NCBI GenBank assembly: GCA_019918135.1
Contig: WBZZ01002624.1
Coordinates: forward strand, 52,501-116,500
DNA from: Paulinella micropora
Taxonomy: Eukaryota; Cercozoa; Imbricatea; Euglyphida; Paulinellidae
Length of the DNA: 64,000 nt
Direction of reading: 5' to 3'
A program made the position numbers and the translations under genes. Positions 62,836 to 64,000 of the stretch are shown here, one piece after another; the first letter of the stretch is position 1, and every line of letters starts with the position of its first letter. The notes beneath the pieces were generated by a model. The model worked only from the letters and a program-made list of their open reading frames with translations, ran no database searches and was not told where the DNA came from.

Positions 62836-63051
62836 TTAGTGCATCCTCCATCTTTTCAACTTAAGTAACGCTTGCTTCACTTCATCTCTTTTTTTCTGTC
62901 TCCTTTCCGCTATTATTGCTTTATTTTGGTTGTAATACTCCATTGACTTCTGTCTGTGTCTTTCTGGGTCTTTTTGTATAAATTCCCTCGCCTTTCTCCG
63001 TAAGGCTTCCTTCTTCTCTTCTGGTGTTTTGTATATTGGTTTTCTCCCCAT
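62836..63051 (-). CDS. Small basic protein
   Basis: 71 residues, about one third Lys/Arg. M-G-R-K-P-I-Y-K-T-P-E-E-K-K-E-A-L-R-R-K then R-H-R-Q-K-S-M-E-Y-Y-N-Q-N-K. It resembles the Lys-rich linker of the A GIY-YIG nuclease (the Y-Y-x-x-N-K type unit). Probably nucleic-acid binding; not recognised. ATG preceded by an AT-rich leader. Confidence 0.5.
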   Translation of the reverse strand: MGRKPIYKTPEEKKEALRRKAREFIQKDPERHRQKSMEYYNQNKAIIAERRQKKRDEVKQALLKLKRWRMH

Positions 63052-63110
63052 CTTTGTGTATTTATAATAAAAAATAATCTTTAATATATATTAAATATTA
63101 TTTGTTTGTA

Positions 63111-63395
63111 TCAAGGGATAGTAATTTCAATTCCATAATGTTTTCCTGTCCATCCTCCATAGATTGAATAATATACTTGTTTCCTTCCTTTAATCTTTAG
63201 AGTTTCTGCTAAGTGCTTGCTGATATATCCGAGTTGCCTTCCGCTTTCTGTTATAACCTTTATCGCATTTTTATCAAATTTGTTTTCTGGCTCGTGTTGA
63301 ATAAAAACTTTTTCACCTCGTCCTATGGTTTTAAGATAAGAAATATTATCTTGTCTCCCATCAAATGAAACACCAACAACTCTCGTCGTTGTCAT
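63111..63395 (-). CDS. HIRAN-domain protein
   Basis: 94 residues, essentially one domain: V-V-G-V-S-F-D-G-R-Q, H-E-P-E-N-K-F-D-K-N-A-I-K-V and L-G-Y-I-S-K-H-L-A match the HIRAN consensus (G-x-x-F, E-P-x-N-x-x-D-x-N-A-I-x-V, G-Y-I). HIRAN domains bind 3' DNA ends or stalled forks, e.g. in HLTF/Rad5. Next to polB, a role in end recognition during replication or in countering host repair is plausible (inference). Whole. Confidence 0.85.
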   Translation of the reverse strand: MTTTRVVGVSFDGRQDNISYLKTIGRGEKVFIQHEPENKFDKNAIKVITESGRQLGYISKHLAETLKIKGRKQVYYSIYGGWTGKHYGIEITIP

Positions 63396-63436
63396 TTTAT
63401 ATACATATAAATAATATTTGTTTAAAATAAAATTAA

Positions 63437-63871
63437 TTATTTGTTTTTAAAATATCTTTCTATGTCATCGTTTCTATATGTTATACGACTGAATTTATGT
63501 CCTCCTAACATAATTTCTTCTTTCTCCGCAAAGAAGTCTCTATGTGATTGGCTTTTTTCGTGTGTGTATTTGCTATATATTTTTATAGTTTTACCACATA
63601 CACAGGTATATGTTTGTTTGCTTCTTTCTTTTCTGCTATTGTTTTGCTTTTGTTTAGTCAATTGTTTATAATCGGTATTATTATTATCTTCTTCATATTT
63701 TGATAATACTTCCTTTTCATAAAACTCCCTTGCTTGCTTTTCTGCTTCTTCCTTTGTTCTCTTTTTCGTTATACATATTTCTTTCTTCTTCTTCAAACCA
63801 TTCTCATACCATTTAATATAAACTCTGTCTTTAGAGACATATACACCACCTTTCGTAATTTTTCTAACCAT
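63437..63871 (-). CDS. AP2-like / zinc-tail DNA-binding protein
   Basis: 144 residues. The N-terminal 55 (G-V-Y-V-S-K-D-R-V-Y-I-K-W-Y ... T-K-E-E-A-E-K-Q-A-R-E-F-Y) have the three-strand-plus-helix pattern of AP2/integrase-arm DNA-binding domains. The C-terminal part has C-V-C-G-K-T-I and H-E-K-S-Q-S-H, the same CxCG...HxH finger as the A GIY-YIG nuclease. Outermost gene at the polymerase end, 54 bases from the TIR region; a likely regulator or nuclease relative without catalytic part. Confidence 0.6.
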   Translation of the reverse strand: MVRKITKGGVYVSKDRVYIKWYENGLKKKKEICITKKRTKEEAEKQAREFYEKEVLSKYEEDNNNTDYKQLTKQKQNNSRKERSKQTYTCVCGKTIKIYSKYTHEKSQSHRDFFAEKEEIMLGGHKFSRITYRNDDIERYFKNK

Positions 63872-63945
63872 ATTATATTAGACACTTTTTTATTTACTTA
63901 ATAAGTAGTTTAAAAGTGTCGGATAGATACATATATGTTTTCTTG

Positions 63946-64000
63946 TAGTGTGCTGTAGAAGGCTATTTGGTTGTTTTTGTTTCTTTGTATCTACTATCCA
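63946..64000 (-). repeat. Terminal inverted repeat of B2, polymerase end
   Basis: Ends in CTACTATCCA at the last base of the window and is the exact reverse complement of 43093-43147. The repeat probably continues outside. Confidence 0.88.

Larger units (their letters stand above)
43093..64000 (-). mobile_element. Polinton/Maverick-type element B2, end to end
   Basis: About 20.9 kb between inverted terminal repeats at 43093 and 64000, the usual Polinton size range. Contains all core genes. About five genes (integrase, protease, capsid-adjacent protein, one ExoX-C gene, polymerase) are interrupted, the rest read whole. The outer ends of the repeats and any target duplication are not visible because the window ends inside the right repeat. 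Confidence 0.9.

Overview
The window is eukaryotic DNA almost filled by Polinton/Maverick-type virus-like elements. The signs are a protein-primed family B DNA polymerase, a retroviral-type (rve) integrase, an adenovirus-like cysteine protease, an FtsK/HerA-type packaging ATPase and a two-gene capsid module (large major capsid protein plus penton-type minor capsid protein). Intron-like splice signals, di- and pentanucleotide microsatellites and a foldback repeat mark the small non-element part as nuclear host DNA. The host cannot be named. The AT-rich elements carry gene types familiar from aquatic algal viruses and virophages, so a protist or alga is my best guess (inference).

Layout. Element A1 (1 to about 20.16 kb, left end outside the window) reads polymerase, two ExoX-C-like proteins, a capsid-associated protein, major capsid, minor capsid, GIY-YIG nuclease, protease, coiled-coil protein, basic core-like protein, ATPase, a small conserved protein, a membrane protein, a phage-like fiber, an acidic/basic protein, a DUF5754-like protein, integrase and a coiled-coil protein. 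A spacer of about 1 kb (about 20.16-21.22 kb) holds microsatellites, a probable host first exon and a foldback repeat. Element B1 (21.22-37.05 kb) is a related but clearly diverged element in the opposite orientation, so the integrase ends of A and B face each other. At 37,051/37,052 the sequence jumps back into the fiber gene of an A copy. From there to 58,918 everything from 15,190 to 37,051 is repeated almost identically (A2, spacer, B2). B2 then continues past the unit to its polymerase end and a terminal inverted repeat that touches the last base of the window. B2 (43.09-64.0 kb, about 20.9 kb) is therefore the only element seen from TIR to TIR.

How the genes fit together. Integrase and polymerase are the mobility and replication functions. 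Major and minor capsid proteins, ATPase, protease and the small basic protein form a virion-building set. The basic protein carries an M-A-G-G-K site that fits the known adenovirus-protease cleavage rule. The fiber, with phage-type repeats and a C-terminal S74 self-cleaving chaperone domain, is the probable surface-attachment protein; its region just before the chaperone domain is entirely different in A and B. Accessory slots hold GIY-YIG nucleases with zinc-binding tails, a HIRAN protein, an AP2-like/zinc protein and a secreted Cys-rich protein coded antisense to its neighbours.

State. Most genes in each copy read whole; several (notably the polymerase in both A and B) are interrupted. The copies look young: repeat units differ by scattered substitutions and microsatellite length only. 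Whether the 21.9-kb tandem repeat is real or two haplotypes joined in assembly cannot be settled from the sequence.
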